Assembly (NCBI GenBank): GCA_902582235.1
Contig: CACHQX010000002.1
Location: 1 to 64,000, forward strand
DNA: 64,000 nt
Direction: 5' to 3'
Source: an uncultured Pelagibacteraceae bacterium
GTDB taxonomy: Bacteria > Pseudomonadota > Alphaproteobacteria > Pelagibacterales > Pelagibacteraceae
Shown: positions 49,465 through 57,002 of the stretch, in pieces
How the letters are laid out: every line of letters starts with the position of its first letter
Position numbering within the stretch: the stretch's first letter is position 1
Program-made: the position numbers and the translations under genes
Notes under the pieces: generated by a model
The model's input: only the letters and a program-made list of their open reading frames with translations
Told to the model about the DNA's origin: nothing
Databases searched by the model: none

Positions 49465-49549
49465 TGGTAGGCGAGAAAGGACTCGAACCTTCACATGTTG
49501 CCATATTGGTTCCTAAGACCAACGCGTCTACCAATTCCGCCACTCGCCC
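49465..49549 (-). tRNA. tRNA-Leu (TAA)
   Basis: 85 bases on the minus strand with the long variable arm of class II tRNAs. Acceptor GGGCGAG pairs with CTCGCCT (one G-U pair); anticodon loop TCTTAGG gives TAA; T-arm AGGTTCGAGTCCT; CCA encoded. It is directly upstream of tig. Confidence 0.97.
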
Positions 49550-49554
49550 AATTT

Positions 49555-49590
49555 AAAAAGGTTTATATCTTATAGAATGAATTTGTCCAA
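49555..49590 (-). promoter_or_regulatory. Promoter of tRNA-Leu (and probably tig)
   Basis: Minus strand TTGGAC (49585-49590), 17-base spacer, TATAAA (49562-49567); start predicted near 49555, about 6 bases before the tRNA. The AAGATATAAA context is the same as in the tRNA-Val promoter. Confidence 0.7.
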
Positions 49591-49632
49591 TTAGAATAAT
49601 TGTGTAATTATGAGTAAAATTAAAAAAAATTT

Positions 49633-49878
49633 ATGATTGTTTCGCCTTGTATAAGTATTTGTAAAACAGATCCTGTCTCAGGCTATTGCTATGGTTGTGC
49701 TAGAAAAACTGAAGAAAAAATTGCCTGGAAAAACCCAGAAACTACTGATGAGTGGAAAAAGAAAAATTTAGAAGAGTTAAAAAGTAGGATGTCTGGTTGG
49801 CAATTAGATGCGTTTTTAAAATCTTATGATAATAAGATTAAAGAAGGAGTATCTTTATTTAAAAAGAGTTTAAAATGA
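49633..49878 (+). CDS. DUF1289 family cysteine-rich protein
   Basis: 81 residues. Four cysteines at 6, 10, 19 and 22 (SPCISICKTDPVSGYCYGC) are the DUF1289 signature, thought to bind a metal or Fe-S centre; the rest is a Lys/Glu-rich helix. Function unknown. Its stop overlaps the ATG of the next small membrane protein gene (ATGA). Confidence 0.85.
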   Translation: MIVSPCISICKTDPVSGYCYGCARKTEEKIAWKNPETTDEWKKKNLEELKSRMSGWQLDAFLKSYDNKIKEGVSLFKKSLK

Positions 49879-50045
49879 GTAAGTCAACAACAGTTATTAT
49901 CATTTATGTACTAGGTCTTGTAGTTGGTGCATTATTCTTTGATCTGTGGGGCGCTGAAACAAGTATTAAAAAAGGGCTGATTGGTATTGGGTGGACTGCC
50001 TTATTTTTAATTTTTCTTTTTCTTGCTGAAAAAAAAGAGGATTAA
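49875..50045 (+). CDS. Small membrane protein, 56 residues
   Basis: Begins MSKSTTVIII and has two hydrophobic helices (about 7-22 and 35-51) separated by a short loop containing DLWGAETSIKKG, ending AEKKED. The ATGA overlap with the DUF1289 gene indicates translational coupling. Its stop overlaps the convergent phosphatase gene by 4 bases. I do not recognise a named family; the reading frame, coupling and membrane topology support a real gene. Confidence 0.65.
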   Translation: MSKSTTVIIIYVLGLVVGALFFDLWGAETSIKKGLIGIGWTALFLIFLFLAEKKED

Positions 50046-50593
50046 TTAATTTCTAATGATGAGAGGAATTTTAAGTTAGAGTCAGTAATTATAATCTCGC
50101 CAGATCTTGTTGTTAAATCTAAAATTTCAAAAATTACAACATAATGAGTAACCAATACTAAATTTCCAGTTTTATTCCAATTTCTGATAAATTTTTTAAA
50201 ATCTGAAATTTGCTTATCCTTATTTTCTGAAAATCTTTCATCATAAAAAGAGTTTAAAAAATTTTTTGTCTCGTAATTTCCAAAAGCTATTTTGGCAGTA
50301 TCTTTACATCTACACCATTCGCTCGATAGGACTTTTGTAAACTTTATGTCATTTTTTTTAAAAAACTCACCAATTTTCAATGCTTGTAGTTCACCATCTT
50401 TGCTGAGGTTCCTTTGAGTGGAACAATTCGAAATATCAAAATTTGGGGGGTCGCCATTTCCTGGAGCTATAGCATGACGAATGAATATTATATTGTCTTC
50501 TTTTTTCAAGATTTCCACAATATTTTCATCAGCAAAGCTAGTCTTCCCTAATAAAAATAGAAAAAAGATCAATATTATTTTAAAATATTTCAT
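50042..50593 (-). CDS. Secreted histidine phosphatase family protein
   Basis: 183 residues. An N-terminal signal peptide (about 1-21, ending SFA) is followed by the branch's RHA motif: Arg39-His40 in FIRHAIAPG, and the second catalytic His in LVTHYVV near residue 148. SSEWCRCKDTA is the usual third block. Probably periplasmic and acting on a phosphomonoester that cannot be named. Its start codon lies one base from the start of the divergent glycosylase gene. Confidence 0.82.
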   Translation of the reverse strand: MKYFKIILIFFLFLLGKTSFADENIVEILKKEDNIIFIRHAIAPGNGDPPNFDISNCSTQRNLSKDGELQALKIGEFFKKNDIKFTKVLSSEWCRCKDTAKIAFGNYETKNFLNSFYDERFSENKDKQISDFKKFIRNWNKTGNLVLVTHYVVIFEILDLTTRSGEIIITDSNLKFLSSLEIN

Positions 50594-50594
50594 T

Positions 50595-51269
50595 ATGAAT
50601 TTGAATTTTCAAAAATTAAATCAATCTATTATCAAATGTGGCAAATGTCCAAGGTTAGTAAAATTTAGAAAAAAAATTTCTGTTGAAAAAAGAAAACAAT
50701 ATGAAAATGAAACTTATTGGGGTAAACCGATAACTGGATTTGGAGATACAAAAGGAAAAATTCTTTTTGTAGGATTAGCGCCTGCGGCACACGGAGGGAC
50801 AAGAACCGGAAGAGTGTTTACTGGCGATAAATCATCAGATTTTTTATATAAATGCTTACACGGTGTTAAAATTTCAAATCAGTCGAATTCGGATAGTATA
50901 AATGATGGATTAAAACTTAAAGATGCATATATAACTACTGCGCTTAAGTGCGTTCCACCTGGTGATAAACCTAATAGAGATGAATTGTTTAACTGTTTTC
51001 AATTTTTTAATAATGAAATTGACAACTTAAAGAATCTTAAGACAATTGTTGCTTTGGGAAAGATTGCTTTTGATAGTTGTGTTCTTTTTTTTAAACAAAA
51101 TTATAGTTTCAAAGAAAAAATTTACTTTTCACATGGAAAAATTTATTTTCTGCCAAAAAATATCAAGTTGGTTGCTTGTTATCACCCAAGTCCGAGAAAT
51201 GTTAATACTGGTAGAATTAACGAAAAGAAAATGAAAAATCTTTTTAAAAGAGTATTAAAATTAAATTAG
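50595..51269 (+). CDS. Type-5 uracil-DNA glycosylase (UDGb-like)
   Basis: Removes uracil and possibly other deaminated bases from DNA. Motif GLAPAAHGGTRTGRVFTGD (residues 60-78) is characteristic of UDGb, and HPSPRNVNTGR is the second motif. Cys15, Cys18, Cys122 and Cys137 match the 4Fe-4S ligands of family 4/5 enzymes. I start at the ATG giving MNLNFQKLNQ (224 residues); the open frame upstream would run through the start of the divergent gene and adds nothing UDG-like. The 3' end overlaps ybgC by 9 bases. Confidence 0.88.
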   Translation: MNLNFQKLNQSIIKCGKCPRLVKFRKKISVEKRKQYENETYWGKPITGFGDTKGKILFVGLAPAAHGGTRTGRVFTGDKSSDFLYKCLHGVKISNQSNSDSINDGLKLKDAYITTALKCVPPGDKPNRDELFNCFQFFNNEIDNLKNLKTIVALGKIAFDSCVLFFKQNYSFKEKIYFSHGKIYFLPKNIKLVACYHPSPRNVNTGRINEKKMKNLFKRVLKLN

Positions 51270-51662
51270 TTTTTCTAGCTCTGCTTTTAATGTCTCAGGA
51301 ATTTTGACAGGCTTACCCTTTTTGTCAATTGTTACTAAATGAATTTCCGCCTCTGTAATTGGATCATTGCCTTTAAATACTTTTTGAGACATAAAAAAAG
51401 AAGTTTTTGTGATTTCTTTTATATTCGATTTTATCTCTAAATTATCTTCAAGTAAGGCAGATTTCATATAACTTATATTACATGATTTAACTATTATATA
51501 AGTTCCATTTACATCGATTAGTTTTTTGTTAGTAAAGCCTAAAGATTCTAAAGCATCACTTCTAGCTCTTTCCATGAATTTAAGGTAATTAGCATAGTAT
51601 ACGACACCACCAGCGTCAGTATCTTCATAGTAAACTTTTAATTTAAAAGTAAAAGTTTTCAT
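51261..51662 (-). CDS. ybgC: YbgC/FadM-type acyl-CoA thioesterase
   Basis: Hot-dog thioesterase, 133 residues. YYEDTDAGGVVYYANYLKFMERAR (quoted in part as YEDTDAGGVVYYANYL) holds the catalytic aspartate of the 4-hydroxybenzoyl-CoA thioesterase family. In many proteobacteria ybgC is the first gene of tol-pal; here it stands alone between a glycosylase and a DUF3047 gene. Physiological substrate uncertain. Confidence 0.85.
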   Translation of the reverse strand: MKTFTFKLKVYYEDTDAGGVVYYANYLKFMERARSDALESLGFTNKKLIDVNGTYIIVKSCNISYMKSALLEDNLEIKSNIKEITKTSFFMSQKVFKGNDPITEAEIHLVTIDKKGKPVKIPETLKAELEKLI

Positions 51663-51679
51663 TAGTTCTTTAAACTAAC

Positions 51680-52339
51680 TTATTCTGAAGAAAAATATAT
51701 ATTTTTATAGTAAGAAATAGCCTTAGATTTTGATTGATCGGTATCTACCATGATTGCGACACCATCTAAAATATCCACGTTTAAATTGTGGAATCTTTTA
51801 TAGTCTTCCTTTACGTTTGTTTTGACTGTAACCCACTCATTTTTATTTTTATCGGTACTAGATAAAACATAATCAATCGAACTTTTGGTATAAGGACTTG
51901 GCCAGTTTTCGCCAATGGATGAATTACTTGAGAATACATAATTTATTGCCTTATTCGATAATGGTGTCATACCTGTTTTCTTAACAACAAAAAATCTTGC
52001 TGCGAAATCATGACCTTTTTTTGATTTTTCATCGATACCGGGCAGCCCCTTTTCAACCTTCCAAGTGATATTTAAAAATGGTGTTTGATTAAGATCTATT
52101 GGTGCTTCTTTGCCTAGTCCTGAACCGCCATTTTCTACCTCAGCTTTTAATATATTTACTCCATCCTCAATTAAAGTTTTGTATTCAGTTAAATTTTTTG
52201 CACCACGAACCTTTCTGACCTTAAGATTGCTTAACTCTTCATCAGTAAACTTAAAAACTTTAATATTTTGGGAGTAACTAAAAGAGATGGAGGACAAAAA
52301 TATTAAAAATGCAATTAATAGTTTAGACATAGAGTTCAT
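51680..52339 (-). CDS. DUF3047 family secreted protein
   Basis: 219 residues with an N-terminal signal peptide (about 1-23, SISFSYSQ at the cleavage region). The body matches what I know of DUF3047: WKVEKGLPG, the acidic GHDFAARFFV strand, GENWPSPY and a final AISYYKNIYF strand, suggesting a β-sandwich possibly binding carbohydrate. Function unknown. It lies 17 bases upstream of ybgC on the same strand. Confidence 0.72.
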   Translation of the reverse strand: MNSMSKLLIAFLIFLSSISFSYSQNIKVFKFTDEELSNLKVRKVRGAKNLTEYKTLIEDGVNILKAEVENGGSGLGKEAPIDLNQTPFLNITWKVEKGLPGIDEKSKKGHDFAARFFVVKKTGMTPLSNKAINYVFSSNSSIGENWPSPYTKSSIDYVLSSTDKNKNEWVTVKTNVKEDYKRFHNLNVDILDGVAIMVDTDQSKSKAISYYKNIYFSSE

Positions 52340-52438
52340 ATAAACTAAAATAATTTTTTTTCAAATTTTTTTTTAAAATCTTACTTTTGACAATTTTCAG
52401 TCATTCAAAATTCATTTTTAGAGCATATAAAAGATATT

Positions 52439-52645
52439 ATGAAAAAATATATCTCCTTAATCTTGTTGATTATGCTAACAAACTGTTCAACTCATTCAGT
52501 CAAATTGGGTAAAAAATGTACAAAATTAGCTGCCGATAATACTTATGAAAAGTCATATGTATGGATCATAAACAAAGGTAATCTTGAGACATTTGATGAC
52601 AAAATAAACAAAGAAAATTGTGCCAAAAATGGAGAAAAGCTTTGA
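52439..52645 (+). CDS. Small putative lipoprotein
   Basis: 68 residues: a signal peptide ending in MLTNC, a loose lipobox with Cys16, then a short mature part with two more cysteines (Cys27 and one near residue 61) that could form a disulfide, and YVWIINKG. Divergent from the DUF3047 gene. A TTGACA hexamer lies upstream at 52387-52392 but I see no good -10. Family not recognised. Confidence 0.6.
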   Translation: MKKYISLILLIMLTNCSTHSVKLGKKCTKLAADNTYEKSYVWIINKGNLETFDDKINKENCAKNGEKL

Positions 52646-52773
52646 AGACTTTATCCATTTTTATGCTCTTGATTTATTGGTCTGTAATAATTTTAGCTCC
52701 AGTTATAGCTAACGAAAAAAGCAAATATTTTGAAACAAATATTATAATCCCTAAAGAAAAGCCTAATAAGTAG
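52642..52773 (+). CDS. Possible 43-residue secreted or membrane peptide, TTG start
   Basis: A TTG at 52642 overlaps the stop of the preceding lipoprotein gene (TTGA) and opens a frame MKTLSIFMLLIYW… with a convincing signal peptide or membrane helix ending in PVIA, then a short charged tail ending KEKPNK. An ATG at 52663 is an alternative start. The end overlaps the convergent SDR gene by 11 bases. The hydrophobic segment plus coupling to the lipoprotein gene are the only support. Confidence 0.4.
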   Translation: MKTLSIFMLLIYWSVIILAPVIANEKSKYFETNIIIPKEKPNK

Positions 52774-53509
52774 ATCTCCCGCCGCTAATGTCAAATACAG
52801 CGGCGGTTGAAAAAGAATTTTCTGCTGAAGATAACCAGCAAACCATTGAGGTAAGTTCCTCTAGTTCAAGAAATCTTGCCCTTGGTACTTTTGAAAGCAT
52901 CCTTTGAACGTGCTCTTTCGACATTTGATCAAGAATTCTAGTTTTAGCTCCCGCCGGAGTTACTGCATTAACTGCTATATTCTTATCTGCAAGTTCTTTC
53001 CCCAAAGATTTTGTGAGCGCTATTACACCTGCTTTAGAGGAGCTATATGCGCTAGCTTTCGCGTTTCCATCTTTGCCAGAGACAGATGCTATATTAACAA
53101 TTCTTCCATAATTATTCTTAATCATGTGAGGTACAATTGACTTACAACAATTAAAAGTTCCATGTAAATTTATATCAATAATCTTTTTCCATTCTTCGTA
53201 ATCATAATTCCATAATTCCGCTGTAGAACCAGTAATTCCTGCGTTATTTATGAGAATATCAATTTTTGTTTTTGAGGTAATTTTGTTTACAACATCATCG
53301 ACACTCTTAAGGTCTGATACGTCTACAACATCACTGGAAAGATTTTGATCATTAATTAATTTTGAAGCTTTTTCAAGTTCTTTTTCATCGGAGTCCCAAA
53401 TAATTACTTTTGCCCCTGATTGGAGAAATCTTTTTGCAATATCAAGTCCAAAACCTTGTGCTCCACCAGTTATAATTGCATTTTTATTATTTAAATCAAA
53501 TTTATTCAT
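52763..53509 (-). CDS. SDR family NAD(P)-dependent dehydrogenase
   Basis: 248 residues, Rossmann fold. Cofactor loop GGAQGFG (about 15-21), NNAG at 89-92, catalytic Ser142, Tyr155 and Lys159. The acidic residue after β2 (WDSDEKEL) favours NAD over NADP. The ATG at 53509 shares one base with the upstream permease stop (TGATG); a TTG codon at 53512 is less likely. Last gene of the dctPQM-NCS1-SDR operon, so it probably acts on an imported compound. It resembles 3-oxoacyl reductases, but I would not assign a substrate. Confidence 0.85.
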   Translation of the reverse strand: MNKFDLNNKNAIITGGAQGFGLDIAKRFLQSGAKVIIWDSDEKELEKASKLINDQNLSSDVVDVSDLKSVDDVVNKITSKTKIDILINNAGITGSTAELWNYDYEEWKKIIDINLHGTFNCCKSIVPHMIKNNYGRIVNIASVSGKDGNAKASAYSSSKAGVIALTKSLGKELADKNIAVNAVTPAGAKTRILDQMSKEHVQRMLSKVPRARFLELEELTSMVCWLSSAENSFSTAAVFDISGGRSTY

Positions 53510-54966
53510 CAATCACTTGCTAATAAATAATAAGTAATACCCGCAATTATAAAACCAATTATAAATGAAAAAGTATCTAAAAACATGAATTTTGTATTCC
53601 AAATTGTTGAAGATGAAAATATGAATCCCATTATAAAAGAATAATACGCTTTTAAATGCCATCCTCCAGAATAAAGGTATACACTATCGTCTCTTGCTGA
53701 AAATAAGTCTTTATTTACGACAACTTTATTTTTCACCACATAATAATCAAAAATCATCACACCAAAAATTGGTCCAAAAAAAGCTGAAAGTGTATCGATT
53801 ATTGACATGGATCCGTTTTGACTAAGGAACGGAGTCCAAAAAATCCCAACTATGAAACCAAACAAAATTATCAATAACCCAGAACTTTTTAAGGTTAAAC
53901 TATTTGGAAGTAAATTTAGTAATATATTTTGTGAAGGAAAGTAATTTGCAATTAAATTAGTTGATGATGATGCAAACAAAATAAAGATTAAAACTGTAAC
54001 AGTTATATAAGTATTATTAATTTTGCCCACAATATCTGTCGGATTTGTAAGTAAATTTTGTGTCGATATAAGGCTACTTTTAAAAAAAATATCTGCACCA
54101 ATTACAATAACTAGTAGTAAAAATGAATAGATTATTGTGCTTATAATTAAACTTAGGTTTCCCTTCAGAAGTTCTTGTGAACTTTTTACATATCTTGAAT
54201 AGTCTCCAAAATTCATAATCAAAATAGAAAAGTATGCAAATAAAGTACCTGTTATACCGATCATATTTTTGAACTGAAAATTAGTGAATCCACTCTCAAA
54301 ATTTATCTTATAAATAAATGAGTCCATCACAAATAGTTCTGGATCAGCGATTAGTATTACAAAAAATAGCAATAAACCTAAATAAACAAATATAGCTGAG
54401 AAATTAATAAAATTTCTTATAAATTTTTGTCCTTTACTAAATAAAAAATACTGAATTAAAATCGTAAAAACAAAACTGACCCAATCAATTAAATTCATGG
54501 TCATAAAAAAGTTGAATAAAATATCGTTGTTTAATATCTCGCTGTCAAATTGAAATAAAGAAATTCTGATTAAATACCCAATAGATTTTGAGATAAAATA
54601 TGTTTGAACACCGAAAAAGAATATACCAACTATACCCCTTATTAAACTTATAAATTTTGCTCCTTGGTATCCAGATGAAACTCTTAAAAAAACTGGAAAA
54701 GGAATTCCATGTTTTTGAGAGGGTTTTCCAATAATATAGGATAAGTAACTCACCAATAAGGAAGCTAGCAAACTTCCAAATAAAACTTCATAAAAATTTA
54801 AATTATAAACAAAATACAAAGAAGCTATCAAAGCAAAAGACATTATGCTTTGAAGTCCAACAGACCAAAAACAAAACATATCTTTCCAATCCCAATTTTT
54901 ATCAACAGGATTTACTGAAACAATTTCCCAGTTGGTAAGATTAAATTTTTCTTTTTCTGAACTCAC
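53509..54966 (-). CDS. NCS1 family nucleobase/hydantoin-type cation symporter
   Basis: 485 residues, about 12 membrane helices. KHGIPFPVFLRVSSGYQGA, IRGIVGIFFFGVQTYFIS (helix 3) and NFGDYSRYVKS (helix 6) are the hallmarks of the NCS1 family, which imports cytosine, allantoin, hydantoins, pyridoxine or related rings with Na+ or H+. The substrate cannot be read from the sequence. It starts 24 bases after dctM and overlaps the SDR gene by 1 base, so two unrelated transporters and one dehydrogenase share an operon. Confidence 0.88.
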   Translation of the reverse strand: MSSEKEKFNLTNWEIVSVNPVDKNWDWKDMFCFWSVGLQSIMSFALIASLYFVYNLNFYEVLFGSLLASLLVSYLSYIIGKPSQKHGIPFPVFLRVSSGYQGAKFISLIRGIVGIFFFGVQTYFISKSIGYLIRISLFQFDSEILNNDILFNFFMTMNLIDWVSFVFTILIQYFLFSKGQKFIRNFINFSAIFVYLGLLLFFVILIADPELFVMDSFIYKINFESGFTNFQFKNMIGITGTLFAYFSILIMNFGDYSRYVKSSQELLKGNLSLIISTIIYSFLLLVIVIGADIFFKSSLISTQNLLTNPTDIVGKINNTYITVTVLIFILFASSSTNLIANYFPSQNILLNLLPNSLTLKSSGLLIILFGFIVGIFWTPFLSQNGSMSIIDTLSAFFGPIFGVMIFDYYVVKNKVVVNKDLFSARDDSVYLYSGGWHLKAYYSFIMGFIFSSSTIWNTKFMFLDTFSFIIGFIIAGITYYLLASD

Positions 54967-54990
54967 AATTACATATTAAACAAATATGTA

Positions 54991-56325
54991 TTACTGTCCA
55001 TACAAGACAGTAGGAAGCCAAAGGACAATCTTAGGAAATATTATGATAATGATTAATCCAATTATCTGAAGGACCATAAACTGCATCATTCCAAGATAAA
55101 TATCCTTCAAATCCCACTCTGGCACGACCCCTTTTAGGAAATAAGCTGATAGAGCGACAGGTGGGGATAGCCAGGCGGTCTGTAAATTAACTGCCACAAG
55201 AATCGCAAACCAGGTTAAATTAAATCCTAAAGCTTCAACTAATGGTAGGATTATTGGAATTATTATCATAACTATCGGAACCCACTCTAACGGCCAACCT
55301 AATAAAAATATCATTACCATTATCATTGCTAGTATTAGGTATTTATTCATTTCTAAACCTAATAAAAATTCAGTAAGCAATGTCGGAGTGCCAAGTCTTG
55401 CAAACACTGCCCCAAAGAAATTTGATGCAGCAACCAAAACCATTATTAAAGCAGTAATTTCTAATGTTTTTACAAGAGCTTCTTGCAATTTTGGTAAAGT
55501 TAATTTTTTATAAGATAGCGATAAGAGTAGAGCGCCCATTGCGCCACATCCTGCGGCCTCTGTTGGTGTAGCAAAGCCAAATAAAATACTACCCAAAGCA
55601 GCAAAAACTAATGCTGCTGGTGGTACAAGACCCAAGAAAAATTCAATCCATACCTCTCGCATACTGACCGCTCTCATATCCTCAGGTAAAACAGGTCCTA
55701 ATTTTGGATTTATCATACATCTGATTGTTGTGTAAGCCGCATATAAAGACGCAAGTAATATTCCAGGTAAAATTGCAGCCGCAAATAAATCAATAACTGG
55801 TATTTCCATTATTGGGCCCATTACCACCAACATAATACTTGGTGGAATTAAAATGCCCAAAGTACCACCAGCTGTTATTGTACCTGCAGCAAGTTTTACA
55901 TCGTATCCAGATCTGTTCATTGATTTAGCAGCCATTATTCCTAAAATTGTTACTGAAGCACCAACTATTCCAGTTGCAGCTGCAAAAATTACTGAAACAA
56001 ATAAAACAGCATAATATAAAGCACCTCTAACTTTTGATAACATTAATTGAAAAGCTGAAAATAATCTTTCCATTAAGCCGGCTTGTTCCATCATTATTCC
56101 CATAAACACAAAGAGCGGAACGGCGGCGAGAGTTTGTTCGGTCATTACCATGGAGAATTGGAGGGTCATCAAATAAAATACTAATTTTCCAAAACCTAAA
56201 TAACCAAAAACAAACCCGAGAAATATGAGTGTAAAAGAAATTGGGAAACCAACAAATATTGCAAATAACATTACTCCAACTAATATAAAACCAAGTACTG
56301 CTGGGTCTATAAGCTCAGCAATCAT
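54991..56325 (-). CDS. dctM: TRAP transporter large permease DctM
   Basis: Large membrane subunit (about 12 helices) of a tripartite ATP-independent periplasmic transporter, driving Na+-coupled uptake. GIVGASVTILGIMAAKSM, AGGTLGILIPPSIMLVVMG and FATPTEAAGCGAMGAL are family landmarks. I use the ATG at 56325, which forms a 4-base ATGA overlap with the dctQ stop; an ATG at 56343 adds MAWSEK. Confidence 0.94.
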   Translation of the reverse strand: MIAELIDPAVLGFILVGVMLFAIFVGFPISFTLIFLGFVFGYLGFGKLVFYLMTLQFSMVMTEQTLAAVPLFVFMGIMMEQAGLMERLFSAFQLMLSKVRGALYYAVLFVSVIFAAATGIVGASVTILGIMAAKSMNRSGYDVKLAAGTITAGGTLGILIPPSIMLVVMGPIMEIPVIDLFAAAILPGILLASLYAAYTTIRCMINPKLGPVLPEDMRAVSMREVWIEFFLGLVPPAALVFAALGSILFGFATPTEAAGCGAMGALLLSLSYKKLTLPKLQEALVKTLEITALIMVLVAASNFFGAVFARLGTPTLLTEFLLGLEMNKYLILAMIMVMIFLLGWPLEWVPIVMIIIPIILPLVEALGFNLTWFAILVAVNLQTAWLSPPVALSAYFLKGVVPEWDLKDIYLGMMQFMVLQIIGLIIIIIFPKIVLWLPTVLYGQ

Positions 56326-56936
56326 TTTTTCGCTCCAGGCCACTCACCTTTTTTTGCAGCCCAATAACTCTTTAACAACTCAGAGAAACCTTGAACTAAT
56401 AAAAAGATAATTCCAACTAACAAACACGTCTTGATCGGCCACATATATGGCATCCATGTAGTATCCATACCTCTTTCACCTCTTCTAATAGACTCTTCAA
56501 CAAAACCAATTGTCATATAAAGAAATACAATTAAACCTGGAAAATAAAATAAAATATATAACCAGAAATCAATTAAACCTTGCGTTTTAGTTTTAAAGTT
56601 TCTGTATAAAAAATCTGCTCTTATGTGAACTCCTTTTGATAGAGCATAACCTGCTCCCAACATAAACAATGCTCCATAAAGAAACCTGCTAATGTCATAA
56701 GCCCAAATTGTTGGTGCTAAAAATAATTTTCTCGCAAGCACCTCATAAGTCATAGCAAATATTAAAGGCATCAATATCCAACAAACAATACTTCCTATTA
56801 ACTTGCTAAACTTATCTATCTTGACGATAGAATTTGCCATCCATGATGGCATATCATCGGGCATCTTATCTAAACCCCCTCGCCTTTCAGCGATCATTTC
56901 ATCTGAGGTATCTATTTTTGGAGGTTGATCATTCAT
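56322..56936 (-). CDS. dctQ: TRAP transporter small permease DctQ
   Basis: Small membrane subunit with four helices, 204 residues. YEVLARKLFLAPTIWAYDISRFLYG and SKGVHIRADFLYRNF (both quoted in part) are typical DctQ motifs. A cytoplasmic N-terminal segment of about 35 residues precedes helix 1. Its start follows a strong hairpin at the end of dctP. Confidence 0.92.
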   Translation of the reverse strand: MNDQPPKIDTSDEMIAERRGGLDKMPDDMPSWMANSIVKIDKFSKLIGSIVCWILMPLIFAMTYEVLARKLFLAPTIWAYDISRFLYGALFMLGAGYALSKGVHIRADFLYRNFKTKTQGLIDFWLYILFYFPGLIVFLYMTIGFVEESIRRGERGMDTTWMPYMWPIKTCLLVGIIFLLVQGFSELLKSYWAAKKGEWPGAKK

Positions 56937-56954
56937 ATATAGATTTTAAACAAA

Positions 56955-56980
56955 AAGAGCGGACTGTAAAGCCCGCTCTT
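56955..56980 (-). terminator. Hairpin between dctP and dctQ
   Basis: AAGAGCGG pairs with CCGCTCTT, with a further CT/AG pair after one mismatch and a four-base loop. On the minus strand it is followed by TTTTTGTTT. Placed between the binding-protein gene and the permease genes, it can act as a partial terminator or 3' stabiliser that keeps dctP transcript in excess. Confidence 0.75.
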
Positions 56981-57002
56981 AATAAATTTAAAGTTTATAT
57001 TT

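Noticed and set aside
50481-50594. 38-residue N-terminal extension of the glycosylase
   Set aside because: It is the antisense of the phosphatase signal peptide region and has no glycosylase features.
52387-52415. TTGACA as a full promoter of the small lipoprotein gene
   Set aside because: The -35 is perfect but bases at the right spacing (ATTCAT) are a poor -10, so I did not list it as a promoter.
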